Counted from the first letter of the stretch, positions 35,168-44,328 are shown. The stretch: 64,000 nt of DNA from Bacteriovorax sp. MedPE-SWde (GCA_001874305.1 MPCU01000004.1:124001-188000), one strand, 5' to 3'. The notes: a model not told the origin generated them from the sequence alone. Numbers and translations: made by a program.

Positions 35168-35193
35168 AAGGCACCCTGTTTCGAGGGTGCCTA
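35168..35193 (-). terminator. Terminator inside the envelope gene run
   Basis: GGCACCCT (35170-35177) pairs with AGGGTGCC (35184-35191). On the minus strand the stem is followed by TTTCTT. It lies between the LPP20 lipoprotein stop (35205) and the next gene start (35148), so it separates or attenuates the two parts of the cluster. Confidence 0.8.
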
Positions 35194-35204
35194 AATATAC
35201 AATT

Positions 35205-35879
35205 TTACTCTTCTTCTTTTTGTACTTTTACTGGAGCATCAAGTGCTGCAAACTTCTTTCCTACATCAGAAAGAATCTTGTCAGTTTTTTGCTTAACTTC
35301 AGGATCTTCAATTTCACCTAGAAGCTTAGATCTTGATCTCTTTACAGCTTTTTCTAAAGCTTTCTTGCTCATTTTAACAAGTGCATAACAGTTAAATGCA
35401 GTTTTATCTTCCTCAGCTCCTAGAGACTCTAGGTATCTTCTCTTTTCCCAGTATGTCTTTAGTACTTTAGCACCTACGATAAAAGTCTGTGCTTCTTGAG
35501 CAAGTTGCTCTTGCATGTATTCAGAAACATCTTCACCTTCTCCACCTTGAGTAGATTCAGCAAAAGTATTCTTCATAAACTGAGCAATTTCTTGTGCAAT
35601 TCTTGCTGTAGCTCTCGCTTCTGCAGATCTCACACATAGTCTCTTACTTGCATGAGAAGACTCATTTACAAAGTATCTATTCTTCTTTCTAGCTTTAGAC
35701 TTATCACCTTTAGACGGCTTTAGAATCCACTTTGGCATTTCCTTTAAGCTTGCTTCAACTAGGTTGAAATCTTTCTTGAATTCTCTTCCTACTTTCTTTG
35801 GTGCTTCTTCTTTCTTTGAAGATGCGCAACCTACGAAAAAGAATGAACCAAGAGTTACTAGCATTAATAATTTTTTCAT
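35205..35879 (-). CDS. LPP20-like lipoprotein
   Basis: The 224-residue lipoprotein has a lipobox (FVGC) and an LPP20-like domain: SAEARATARIAQEIAQFMK with the Ala-rich helix, followed by EAQTFIVGAKVLKTYWEKRRYLE and CYALVKMSKKALEKA. The ATG at 35879 has GGGAG 5 nt upstream and avoids overlap with the FecR-like gene. A terminator lies 12 nt after its stop. Confidence 0.8.
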   Translation of the reverse strand: MKKLLMLVTLGSFFFVGCASSKKEEAPKKVGREFKKDFNLVEASLKEMPKWILKPSKGDKSKARKKNRYFVNESSHASKRLCVRSAEARATARIAQEIAQFMKNTFAESTQGGEGEDVSEYMQEQLAQEAQTFIVGAKVLKTYWEKRRYLESLGAEEDKTAFNCYALVKMSKKALEKAVKRSRSKLLGEIEDPEVKQKTDKILSDVGKKFAALDAPVKVQKEEE

Positions 35880-35893
35880 ACTTACTCCCTTTA

Positions 35894-36658
35894 TCAATTG
35901 TTAAGACCTTTAAAGCCCTGTTGTTTATCTGACCACTTCTTCCATTTCTTATCTTGGGTATCCTTATAATCTGACCACTTTATTTCTTGAGCATTTTTGT
36001 AGTTCTTCCAAACTTTATCTAAGTGAGAAAATAGTTTATTAGATTGAAAAAGATCTTTGCTCATATCGTCCATTTCCCAATTAACTTTATTCACAATTCC
36101 ATAATCTTTCTGAGTAATTGTTTGACTGTTTTTATTAGTCATAGTCGATAGATTCTTCGCAACTTCAAGTCCCTTTTGAGAGGCATTTCCCTGAAATTTT
36201 ACGAGACCCTTCTTAACACTAAGGATACTATTCTCATCCTTTCCGACGAAGGCCATGAATGTCGTCCCTCTGACCCCCATAGATGCTGTTCGAGTTCTAA
36301 CAGTTACTTGCTCTGCTGGTCTTTTTTCTCTATTTGAAGTCTTAAGTTTTCTAATAAATTTTACAACGGCACCACCCTTATCGATGGTTGCATCTAGTTC
36401 TTTGTTCTTTGGAAAGTCGAGAAGGATACGAGATTTTTGCATAACCTTAATTGTTGCAAACTTACTTTTTACAATCGCCATAGATCTCTTGCCTGAAGTA
36501 ATAATATCCCCTGACTTAAGTTTCATTTTCTTTTTCACTTTAAGAGATTCACCAGATCGATGAATTTGGATTTTTCCCTTAAAGAAAACTAGAGTTCCCT
36601 TTGAAGCTTGAGCTGAAAATGTAACGAATAAAAACACAGAAAGAATGAAAAACTTCAT
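35894..36658 (-). CDS. FecR-domain exported protein
   Basis: The 254-residue protein has a signal peptide (MKFFILSVFLFVTFSAQA) and a FecR domain: GTLVFFKGKIQIHRSG, then LKSGDIITSGKRSMAIVKS and the TRTASMGVRGTTFMAF motif. Here FecR is not an anti-sigma factor with a membrane helix but a secreted form, as in many surface proteins. The C-terminus has short Lys/Trp-rich repeats (KWSDYKDTQDKKWKKWSD). It heads the cluster leading down to 31.3 kb. Confidence 0.82.
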   Translation of the reverse strand: MKFFILSVFLFVTFSAQASKGTLVFFKGKIQIHRSGESLKVKKKMKLKSGDIITSGKRSMAIVKSKFATIKVMQKSRILLDFPKNKELDATIDKGGAVVKFIRKLKTSNREKRPAEQVTVRTRTASMGVRGTTFMAFVGKDENSILSVKKGLVKFQGNASQKGLEVAKNLSTMTNKNSQTITQKDYGIVNKVNWEMDDMSKDLFQSNKLFSHLDKVWKNYKNAQEIKWSDYKDTQDKKWKKWSDKQQGFKGLNN

Positions 36659-36691
36659 ATCTACAATTAACCTTTTTTAATTTATGAAGTT

Positions 36692-36720
36692 ATATTATTA
36701 ACAATCGATATTATTTGCAA
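36692..36720 (-). promoter_or_regulatory. Possible promoter of the envelope cluster
   Basis: On the minus strand TTGCAA (36715-36720) and TAATAT (36692-36697) are 17 bp apart, each matching four of six consensus bases. The rest of the 232-bp gap (36659-36890) shows only AT-rich sequence and a weak hairpin near 36810. Confidence 0.35.
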
Positions 36721-36890
36721 TCATCTATTCAACAGCACTTATTTACTGCTTTACAGCTCACAAGTCAGGGTAAAAGACTATGCTATTTGCATCGCCTTTA
36801 TAGATCGAGTCTCTTACTTTCTTTTGTGAGAGTTTATGAGACGCACATTGTCTATAATCAAGAAATCTTGTTTCAAAAAAGTAAGAAATA

Positions 36891-37640
36891 CTAAGATAGT
36901 AAATTTGGGTAGGAGAATTTAAACCCTGTTAAGGAAACTTTTGAACTTAATACTAGCTTATCAGGTGTTTTTCCGACCAACCAGGTTGGACATAAAAGCC
37001 CTAGCCTATTTATCTCACTCGTATAGAAGTCTTTCTTACTAGAGTGAATGGTACTTACAAGATTATACTCTTCACTCCATAAGTCGTTTTCAATTACAAA
37101 GAGAATAAATCTCGCAACATCCCGTGTATGAACTAAGTTTACAGGCATCTGAGAATCTTTAACTTCTGTTCTACGAGCTAAAGTCTTAGCAGGGCTTCTT
37201 ACTTCATCAATAAGACCTGCAGGCCTTATGAGCGTAACCTGTCTTCCCTTAAGAGACTTAAAGTGATCTTCTAATTCTATTAGAGCTTTCGCATTCCTAG
37301 CTATTCCAGTTCTAATAGAACTTTCATCACTTGTCCCTCTTCCATAAACAGAGGTTGAACTAATAAATATAAATGAAGTTTCAGGTTTAAAGTGATCGCT
37401 TAAGTTCTTAATGAACTCAATTGATAAAGACGAAGGTGGAAAGTTAATTAGTACATAATCAAAGTCATTGCTAATACTTTCAAGTCCCTCTTTGCTATCA
37501 AGGTCAAAGAAAACTTTCTCGCAGTTATGATCCCTCTTCTTTTCCAGGTTCCGTATCGTACCAGTAATTTTAAGATTCGAGTTTTCCTCACAAACAAAGT
37601 TTGCAAGATGACCAAGACCAAAAATTAGCATTTTCTTCAT
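36891..37640 (-). CDS. NAD(P)-binding epimerase/reductase-like protein
   Basis: The 249-residue protein has a Rossmann start (MKKMLIFGLGHLANFV, a G-x-G-x-x-A variant), a middle FIFISSTSVYGRG segment with Ser and Tyr of an extended SDR, and LIRPAGLI followed by LVHTRDVARFI. It belongs to the extended SDR/YeeZ-like group. The substrate is unknown. Its ATG overlaps the YggT stop by one base (TAATG), so it is translationally coupled. Confidence 0.8.
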   Translation of the reverse strand: MKKMLIFGLGHLANFVCEENSNLKITGTIRNLEKKRDHNCEKVFFDLDSKEGLESISNDFDYVLINFPPSSLSIEFIKNLSDHFKPETSFIFISSTSVYGRGTSDESSIRTGIARNAKALIELEDHFKSLKGRQVTLIRPAGLIDEVRSPAKTLARRTEVKDSQMPVNLVHTRDVARFILFVIENDLWSEEYNLVSTIHSSKKDFYTSEINRLGLLCPTWLVGKTPDKLVLSSKVSLTGFKFSYPNLLS

Positions 37641-37864
37641 TAGAATATTGCTACAAAGATTTTGAGTGCGAAAATGACAATCATAGGAGATATGTCAAAA
37701 GGGATTTCCATCGGTGGTAGTAAACGTCTTACTGGTCCACATGAAAAGTCAGAAACCTGCTTGATTCGAACAGAAAAAGGATGGTTCTTATACTGAGGTA
37801 AATAGCTCATAATTACATCAACGATGAGTATAAGAATATAAATATCAATAAGTGTTCTAATCAT
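37640..37864 (-). CDS. YggT family membrane protein
   Basis: The 74-residue protein has a YggT-like form: one N-terminal membrane helix (LIDIYILILIVDVIMSYLP), the PVRRLLPP motif and a second helix at the C-terminus. YggT proteins are small, with two or four helices, and relate to osmotic tolerance or cell division in some bacteria. Here only a single YggT repeat is present. Coupled to the epimerase-like gene. Confidence 0.85.
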   Translation of the reverse strand: MIRTLIDIYILILIVDVIMSYLPQYKNHPFSVRIKQVSDFSCGPVRRLLPPMEIPFDISPMIVIFALKIFVAIF

Positions 37865-37909
37865 AAAAACTCGTTTGAAAGTTAGTACATGAAATATATG
37901 TCAATGACC

Positions 37910-38827
37910 TTAAAAACTCAAGGGCCGAGTCTCTCTCTTTCCTCTTGATTCAAATAATACTAGAGAGAATATGACAGAGAAGTAAAAAATAATCATTGAG
38001 ATAAAGATCCATATGAACATCAGGACAAAGCTATATGACGCACCATAATTCTGCACCAACCCATTCTTTGTCAGCGCCACGTAGAAGAAGAATGACGACT
38101 TTATACCGACCATACTAAAGCCAAAGAAAGCCGCTCCAGCAAGAGCGCTTTTGAAGTCAACTCGAGGGTGAAGAATATATTTAAATAAAATAGCAAAGAA
38201 GATGATAATTAAAGCATAAGAGAATAAATCAACCCCAAAGAAAGCATTAACCCCAAGGTCAAGTAAGTGCTCAAGATGTAAGAATCTCACAAAATTAGCG
38301 ACATATTTTAGCGATAGAATAAAATCGACTCCCCTTATAAGAATGGGAAGCCAAAAAATGATAAGGAAGAAAGTAAAAGAGATACCAAGTGCTCCAATAC
38401 CTTTTACCAGTCTCGTAAAAGATTTCATGGCCTTTTGCTCTGTAATGATCGCCATTGCTCTCCAAACAGAATTAATAAATCCAAAAGATGAAATTAGTAA
38501 GAATATAAAGTTAAGCGTAGTAAATTCTGTCTTTGCAAAGAGTGCATTCTTTAAAAGATTTTCTATTATGACCAATGCTCCATTTAAGTTTGGTGGAGTT
38601 AATTGAGTCAGGTAGTCCATGATTAACTGAAACTTCTCACCTTCAGGTCCGAAGAAAAGTCCAAGAGCTCTTGTTAATAAAAGAGCAAAGGGAACAAAAG
38701 TTAGAATTAAAAAGAAGCTTGAACTCGAAGCGAGCATAACAATATGTTTTAGCTCACACTGTCTCTTTAGTTCTTTTAGAAACTCTAGAGCGAATTTTAT
38801 TTTTACTCTAACTTTATCTTGATTCAT
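37910..38827 (-). CDS. YihY/BrkB family membrane protein
   Basis: The 305-residue polytopic protein has the YihY/BrkB pattern: an N-terminal helix with SSSFFLILTFVPFALLL, a central segment around FINSVWRAM, and the late GASYSFVLMFIWIFISMIIFYFS region. The family was once linked to tRNA processing (RNase BN) but that was revised; the role is unclear. It overlaps the small upstream gene by 14 bp. Confidence 0.88.
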   Translation of the reverse strand: MNQDKVRVKIKFALEFLKELKRQCELKHIVMLASSSSFFLILTFVPFALLLTRALGLFFGPEGEKFQLIMDYLTQLTPPNLNGALVIIENLLKNALFAKTEFTTLNFIFLLISSFGFINSVWRAMAIITEQKAMKSFTRLVKGIGALGISFTFFLIIFWLPILIRGVDFILSLKYVANFVRFLHLEHLLDLGVNAFFGVDLFSYALIIIFFAILFKYILHPRVDFKSALAGAAFFGFSMVGIKSSFFFYVALTKNGLVQNYGASYSFVLMFIWIFISMIIFYFSVIFSLVLFESRGKRETRPLSF

Positions 38828-39077
38828 CTACGCGACTCTTCTCTAACTCATTACAAGCTAGTTCATACTCCTTTTCACAAGAGACCTTTAAATAGCGCTT
38901 GGCCGGCAGAGACATTTCTCTTTCAGAATATTCTTTATAAAGAACGAAGCAAGCTGGTGCATTACTCTCTTCTTCACATAAGTAAGTATAAAGCTCTAGT
39001 TCATAGCGAAAGTATAAAGCGGTAGAGAAGATGAGAAAGATTATAATTGTTATCCAATTCTTATGAATTTTAGACAT
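38814..39077 (-). CDS. Small membrane-anchored protein, function unknown
   Basis: The 87-residue protein has an N-terminal membrane helix (WITIIIFLIFSTALYF) and a Cys/Glu-rich C-terminal region (LCEEESNAPACF, SCEKEYELACNELEKS) whose spacing resembles a Sel1-like helical repeat. It starts with AGGAGAAG and lies between polB and the YihY gene, 11 nt after polB. No confident family. Confidence 0.6.
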   Translation of the reverse strand: MSKIHKNWITIIIFLIFSTALYFRYELELYTYLCEEESNAPACFVLYKEYSEREMSLPAKRYLKVSCEKEYELACNELEKSRVDESR

Positions 39078-39088
39078 GAGTTCTTCTC

Positions 39089-41389
39089 CTAAAATAAGGT
39101 CATCTGACTACCAGCAACGATGTCGTCAAAGCTTCTTCCTAAAAATTTTAAAACATCTTGCGCCAAAGGAGCAATCTGTTTATCAATATAATGTTGATAA
39201 TCAAGATCAGTAGGCTCAAACTCACTCGGAATAGGACCTCTACGAGTCCACAGATAATGAATATCTTTTAAAAATGCATCAGGCTTCTTTTCAAGGATCA
39301 TTCTTGCGGCCCTTACATGGGGAGGATTTGACTTTATATACTCATCAACTCCTTTACTGAGTCGCTTTTTGTAAATCAAGAGATCATCAAAGTGACCATC
39401 TTTAAGCTCTTGAACATAATCCTTTATGAAGCCTTCTATATTCTCATCAGCAAAAAACTTTTCAAATAGTTTATACTGAAAGTTCTTTGCAACCTTAGTC
39501 CAATCACTTCTAACAAATTCCATACCTGAAAAATATAATTCCGTTGAATTACCATGATCGATGATTCCAACATATCTTTTCTTGGCACCTTTATCACTAC
39601 TTCGTGACTCAGGAATAAATAATTTAGAAAAGTACTTCTCGAACTCCATCTCAAGATGTGATGTTACTCCGAAATCTCTTTCTATTAATGTACTTAAGTG
39701 TGAAGTAACCTTCTCTGCCAGATCAATGGAAACTTTGTCCTTTGAACCTATCTCTAAGAAATTTAATTTTATAAATAATGAATCCGTATCACCATAAACA
39801 ACTTCGTGCCCATTTTCTTCTATGTATCGAATAGATTCTTTTAAGAGCCACTGTCCTGTCTGTGTAATACTTTGAGGAAGGTCTGCATGATAGAAGCGAC
39901 AACCTCCGGATCCCATTACACCATAGAAACTATTCATTAAAATTTTAACGGCCTGAGAAAGGTTCCCATCATTTTGAGACTTTGCAATCTTTCTTTGATC
40001 AAGAAGGTTTTCAATAATCCCAGGAAGAATATGCTCAGTCTTTGAAAAGTTAACACCATTTACAGTTGTTAATGGATTTACATCACCCTTTAGTCGAGAA
40101 ATTGGATCTATTTTAAATGTTTGTATTATCGTTGGATATAGACTTTTAAAGTCTAAAACTATTACGTGCTCATGAAGACCTTTTTGGCCTTCCATGACGT
40201 ACCCACCAAGACTTGTTGTGTCTTTTTGAATATCTAATATATTTCCGGCAACATGGCCTTTTCTATGAACAAGAGGAAGATAGACATGATCAAATGCCTT
40301 AGATGACATTCCCAATCGATCTAGAAGTTGTCCACTATAGAGGACTCTCTTGCAAAGATGATCAACGAGTTGAAGCTTCTCATATATGTCTAAAACTAAA
40401 GTACAATCGAGAAGGTTATACTTTGCGAGGCCAAGCTTATCTTCATGAAAACGTCTTTGAATTTCCTCTACTTTATCCGATCCAGTTGATTCAATATCTT
40501 TTCCGCCACCAAGGACTTCCTTAGCAACAGTGTCTAATTTAAAGTTTTCAAAGCTATAGAAAGCTAATTTCAATGCCCATGGTCCATCAATAATGGCACG
40601 TCCATTAATATTAGCAAAATTTCCAGCGCCCTTTCTGTCAGATATTCGTACCTTACTTCCATCTCTTCCAAGACTTAACTTTAATCCATATTGTGTGCAT
40701 TTACGTTCTAAGAATTTTAAATCAAACCCTATAACATGCCATCCAACGAAGAGGTCTGGATCAAATGAAGGAAAATCTTTTAAGAACTTAATAAGGAGAG
40801 ATTTTTCATCAGGAAAGAACTCAATACCATCTTGGTCTTCAAGTTCTCCTATCATATAAACTTTCTTATATTCAGGGCCTCCACCTTTTTGGTGAATAGC
40901 AATAGAGTAAAGATCATTACCAAGACTCGTCTCAATATCTAATGACATGATCGAAAACTCAGGAACAAAATCGATCCTCTTAATTTGAGGGTTAACAATT
41001 GTTCGCACTCCATTAATTTCTTTAATAGGGCCTGCGAACTCTAAGCTTCCATTAATAAATCTCTCCATAAGAAATCTATCGTTTGGTCTTATATCTGATT
41101 CGTATGTTCTAACACCTAAGTTCTGTAACTTATCTCGTCCCTGCATTAGGGATTTATAATCGCGAAAGTAAACTCCATCAACGGATGACCCGTTAAAAGC
41201 TTTGAGCTTTAAATTTCGTCTTTCACTATTTTGGAGGGATTGAAATTCTGATCTATTTTCAACAAAGAACACAGGCTTTTCACCTGTAAATACAAGTTTG
41301 ATAGCGCCATCTTCACTTTTAACCCAAAAGTGTAGCTCGGTTCCTTGTGGACCATCAAAAACATTATCTGATAAGATAAAGCCCTTCAT
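39089..41389 (-). CDS. polB: DNA polymerase II (family B)
   Basis: The 766-residue family B polymerase has the exonuclease motif I (SLDIETS), Exo II (FVGWHVIGFDLKFLE), Exo III (YNLLDCTLVLDIYE), polymerase motif A (DFKSLYPTIIQ), motif B (ILMNSFYGVMGS) and motif C (YGDTDSLF), all intact. It should have both polymerase and proofreading activity. E. coli Pol II is 783 residues and acts in repair restart. It heads an operon with a small membrane protein, YihY, YggT and an epimerase-like gene. Confidence 0.95.
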   Translation of the reverse strand: MKGFILSDNVFDGPQGTELHFWVKSEDGAIKLVFTGEKPVFFVENRSEFQSLQNSERRNLKLKAFNGSSVDGVYFRDYKSLMQGRDKLQNLGVRTYESDIRPNDRFLMERFINGSLEFAGPIKEINGVRTIVNPQIKRIDFVPEFSIMSLDIETSLGNDLYSIAIHQKGGGPEYKKVYMIGELEDQDGIEFFPDEKSLLIKFLKDFPSFDPDLFVGWHVIGFDLKFLERKCTQYGLKLSLGRDGSKVRISDRKGAGNFANINGRAIIDGPWALKLAFYSFENFKLDTVAKEVLGGGKDIESTGSDKVEEIQRRFHEDKLGLAKYNLLDCTLVLDIYEKLQLVDHLCKRVLYSGQLLDRLGMSSKAFDHVYLPLVHRKGHVAGNILDIQKDTTSLGGYVMEGQKGLHEHVIVLDFKSLYPTIIQTFKIDPISRLKGDVNPLTTVNGVNFSKTEHILPGIIENLLDQRKIAKSQNDGNLSQAVKILMNSFYGVMGSGGCRFYHADLPQSITQTGQWLLKESIRYIEENGHEVVYGDTDSLFIKLNFLEIGSKDKVSIDLAEKVTSHLSTLIERDFGVTSHLEMEFEKYFSKLFIPESRSSDKGAKKRYVGIIDHGNSTELYFSGMEFVRSDWTKVAKNFQYKLFEKFFADENIEGFIKDYVQELKDGHFDDLLIYKKRLSKGVDEYIKSNPPHVRAARMILEKKPDAFLKDIHYLWTRRGPIPSEFEPTDLDYQHYIDKQIAPLAQDVLKFLGRSFDDIVAGSQMTLF

Positions 41390-41473
41390 ATTTCCTCTCT
41401 CAGTTGTTAGTAAGTGAACATACCAACTGGGCCTATAAATGAAAAGTTTTGTGACTAAAAAAGGACTAATTTA

Positions 41474-42430
41474 ATGAAATATCTCTATCCTGAAATATCG
41501 CCTTATAACTCTAATTTTTTGAAAGTTGATGAGCTGCATGAAATTTACTTTGAGGAATGTGGAAATCCTAATGGAGAGCCTGTCGTATTCCTACATGGAG
41601 GACCAGGTGGAGGCCTACAAGATAATTACAGACGATATTTTAATCCCGATAAATACCGCATTATATTATTTGATCAAAGAGGCTGTGGTAAATCACGTCC
41701 ATTTGCAGAACTTAAGAATAATACGACGTGGCACCTAGTTGCAGACATTGAAATGTTGAAAAACCATCTCGATATAGAAAAGTGGTCTGTATTTGGAGGA
41801 AGCTGGGGATCAACTCTTGCCCTCTCCTATTCTCAAACTCACCCAGATTCTGTAGCAGCACTATTTCTACGTGGAATATTCATGCTTAGACAGAAGGAAC
41901 TGAAGTGGTTCTATCAAGAAGGTGCATCATTTATCTATCCAGATGCATGGGAGCATTATAAGAATGCGATTCCTAAAGAAGAGAGATCTGATTATATTTC
42001 CGCATTCTATAAAAGACTAACTAGTGATGATAAAGAAGTCAGATCGAAAGCATCAAAGGCATGGTCAGTATGGGAAGCTTCGACAAGTAAGCTCATTCAA
42101 AACAAAGATCTCATGAGTACTTTCTCTGGAGATGACTTTGCAGATGCTTTTGCAAGAATCGAATGTCATTTCTTCACTAATAAGGGCTTCTTTAAATCGG
42201 AAAACCAACTACTAGAGGGTGTCGAAAAAATCAGACATATACCAACAATAATTGTTCAAGGAAGATATGATGTAGTTTGTCCCGTTGAAAGTGCCTGGGA
42301 TCTTCACAAGGAATGGCCCGAAGCTAAGTTTATGCTCATCGAGGATGCCGGCCACTCACTAAGTGAAGAAGGTATTACAAAGGCACTAGTCCAAGCGACT
42401 GATAGCTTTGCCAATAATAAGACTATGTAA
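41474..42430 (+). CDS. pip: Prolyl aminopeptidase (S33)
   Basis: The 318-residue alpha/beta hydrolase has the S33 signature: HGGPGGGLQD near residue 41, FDQRGCGKSRP, nucleophile GGSWGST (Ser110), Asp in VQGRYDVVCP and His in DAGHSLS. It releases N-terminal proline from peptides. Start has AAGGA 7 nt upstream. No signal peptide is seen, so it is cytoplasmic. It is the closer match to classic Pip than the protein at 1285. Confidence 0.93.
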   Translation: MKYLYPEISPYNSNFLKVDELHEIYFEECGNPNGEPVVFLHGGPGGGLQDNYRRYFNPDKYRIILFDQRGCGKSRPFAELKNNTTWHLVADIEMLKNHLDIEKWSVFGGSWGSTLALSYSQTHPDSVAALFLRGIFMLRQKELKWFYQEGASFIYPDAWEHYKNAIPKEERSDYISAFYKRLTSDDKEVRSKASKAWSVWEASTSKLIQNKDLMSTFSGDDFADAFARIECHFFTNKGFFKSENQLLEGVEKIRHIPTIIVQGRYDVVCPVESAWDLHKEWPEAKFMLIEDAGHSLSEEGITKALVQATDSFANNKTM

Positions 42431-42445
42431 CTGACAAAGCTCATC

Positions 42446-42474
42446 TTGAGCTTTATCTCAAATTGATCTATTAT
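42446..42474 (+). promoter_or_regulatory. Promoter giving a candidate leaderless transcript
   Basis: -35 TTGAGC (42446-42451) and -10 TATTAT (42469-42474) are 17 bp apart. The ATG at 42481 is 6 nt after the -10 box and has no Shine-Dalgarno. The in-frame start at 42463 is within the promoter and is rejected. Confidence 0.6.
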
Positions 42475-42480
42475 GGCTTT

Positions 42481-42918
42481 ATGAGCAAATTTAAATCTAC
42501 TAAAAGTTTTTACGGATTCCCATGTACACATCGCCAATGGAAAGCAGAAAGTCACTGCCGCTTCGTTCATGGCTATAGCAGATCATTCCACTTTGAGTTT
42601 GAAGCAAAAGACTTAACTCAAGAAATGTGGGTAATGGACTTTGGAGGCCTCAAAGATGTCAAAGCATGGCTTGATGAAATGTTTGACCATACCTTCCTTG
42701 TCTCACAAGATGATCCTTATATGGAAACTTTTAAGAAATTAGACACTGAAGGTGTTATACAAATGCGTATTCTTCCTAATGCAGGAATGGAAGGAACAGC
42801 TGAGTATGTTTACCAAAAAGTGAATAAGATGGTTGGCGATAAGACTGACGGTCGAGTTTGGGTAACAAGAGTTGAAGTCAGAGAGAATGAAAAAAATTCT
42901 GCTATCTTTATCGCCTAA
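42481..42918 (+). CDS. 6-carboxytetrahydropterin synthase (QueD/PTPS)-like protein
   Basis: The 145-residue protein matches the PTPS/QueD fold: SFYGFPCTHRQWKAESHCRFVHGY, then MDFGGLKDVKAWLDEMFDHTFL and VTRVEVREN. QueD makes the queuosine/deazapurine precursor; PTPS relatives act in pterin synthesis. In the Zn site the usual HGH is HGY, so one ligand is changed. The Cys of SHCRF and Asp-His of FDHTF are present. No other queuosine gene is in the window. Confidence 0.8.
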   Translation: MSKFKSTKSFYGFPCTHRQWKAESHCRFVHGYSRSFHFEFEAKDLTQEMWVMDFGGLKDVKAWLDEMFDHTFLVSQDDPYMETFKKLDTEGVIQMRILPNAGMEGTAEYVYQKVNKMVGDKTDGRVWVTRVEVRENEKNSAIFIA

Positions 42919-42934
42919 TACTTAAGAGAAAGAT

Positions 42935-43354
42935 TTACCAATCACCAGTATTTTCCATTGATACCCATGGCTCACATGGGTTTAGTGCCTCGCCCTCTTG
43001 AAGAAGCTCTACAGAAATTCCATCAGGTGATTTTATAAATGCCATCCATCCATCGCGAGGTGGTCTATTAATAGTAACTCCACTATCAATTAGCTTCTGA
43101 CAAGTTTCGTAAATATTTTCAACAGAGAATGCGAGATGACCAAAATTTCTTCCATTATCATAGCCTTCTTTTTGATCCCAGTTGTAAGTCAACTCAACCT
43201 CTGGCTCACCCTTGGCAGTCGCAAGATAAATTAAAGAAAAACGACCTTGCTCGTAATCACTTCTTCGAGTTTCAATAAGCCCTAGGTCTTCACAGTAGAA
43301 TTTTAGAGAGGCCTCTAAGTCGAGAACTCTTACCATTGAATGTAGAAACTTCAA
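42935..43354 (-). CDS. gloA: Lactoylglutathione lyase (glyoxalase I)
   Basis: The 139-residue VOC protein has the four expected metal ligands: His5 (MKFLH), Glu54 (VELTYN), His73 (FGHLAF) and Glu116 (SVELLQ). The sequence KFYCEDLGL and [17 protein letters not shown] match glyoxalase I, which isomerises the methylglyoxal-glutathione hemithioacetal. A GGAGAT lies before the ATG. It is convergent with the QueD-like gene. Confidence 0.92.
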   Translation of the reverse strand: MKFLHSMVRVLDLEASLKFYCEDLGLIETRRSDYEQGRFSLIYLATAKGEPEVELTYNWDQKEGYDNGRNFGHLAFSVENIYETCQKLIDSGVTINRPPRDGWMAFIKSPDGISVELLQEGEALNPCEPWVSMENTGDW

Positions 43355-43430
43355 AATATCTCCTTTTATAATTCAAATTTAGTGCATTCTATATCATTTA
43401 TCTCAAAAAGACATTTATACTCGCAAATCA

Positions 43431-44234
43431 CTATCCAGGAATCTCACCTCTACTTAATTGAATTTGTAGATGTAAAACATCATTATTGTGCTTTTGATCC
43501 GCTTCATCTGATAACCTGACAAAATCAGAAATCGTATCAATTTGTTTCTTTATCGCGTTTAAGTAGCGAGGAGAAATTCTTCTAATCATCATCTTATTAA
43601 TAAGACTTTCAAAATCAAATTGATTGGAAAATTCAATATCCCACTCATCAAATAAGCAATACGCACGATTTATGAAAGTATCTTTTGTAATTGGGAATCT
43701 AAATTCTGAAGTAGTACTTGAGACATACTCACCGTCTCTAATAGCAACTCCACAATCAATAAGATCGTCTAAGCTCTCTTTTAAGCCATGGTAAGAACTT
43801 ATGTCCTTAATATGAACAGAGCCTCGGGAAAGTGTTAGTAACAAAAATAAAAAATAGTTCTCTTGTTTATCGGCCAAGACTGAAATTTCTCTCTTATTTA
43901 ATTCTCTTTGTCCCTGAGCAATAGTTACTTCACTTGAAGTCTGATCAATAGAGTTATCAATTGATACGACAGACTCCTTAAATAAATACTCATAAGACTG
44001 AAATTGATTACTACAATAGTTCATGATGAGGTTTTGGCTAAGCTCTGAACCAATGGCCTTCGCTATTTGATTTACTACAACAGAAGATGGAAAAGCCTGA
44101 TCCTTTTCAATTTTCATATAGTACTGATAATTACATTCAAGTCCTCTTTCAGAAAGGTAATTATAGAAGCTCTTAGCACTCTTATGCCCACATTTTATTC
44201 GAACTGATCCCAATGTCTTACCAAAACTACTCAA
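43431..44234 (-). CDS. Putative HTH regulator with TIGR02147-like body
   Basis: The 267-residue protein has a weak XRE-type helix-turn-helix at the N-terminus (KSAKSFYNYLSERG, YQYYMKIEKDQAFPS, VNQIAKAIG) and a C-terminal helical region reminiscent of TIGR02147/DUF4423 regulators. I see no close family. The start is TTG, 5 nt after GGAGG. It is divergent from the secreted paralog pair at 44329, so it may regulate it; this is inference. Confidence 0.6.
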   Translation of the reverse strand: MSSFGKTLGSVRIKCGHKSAKSFYNYLSERGLECNYQYYMKIEKDQAFPSSVVVNQIAKAIGSELSQNLIMNYCSNQFQSYEYLFKESVVSIDNSIDQTSSEVTIAQGQRELNKREISVLADKQENYFLFLLLTLSRGSVHIKDISSYHGLKESLDDLIDCGVAIRDGEYVSSTTSEFRFPITKDTFINRAYCLFDEWDIEFSNQFDFESLINKMMIRRISPRYLNAIKKQIDTISDFVRLSDEADQKHNNDVLHLQIQLSRGEIPG

Positions 44235-44328
44235 AGTATCCTCCTAGGAGATTATCGCCTTACAAAAGACTATTCACTTCTCCTATCGGCAAGGTAGAAG
44301 TAGTTCATTAATTACAAGGAGTAACAGT

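Noticed and set aside
36780-36880. Imperfect hairpin near CTCTTAC/GTGAGAG
   Set aside because: It has one wobble, no U-tract, and no clear gene end that it would serve.
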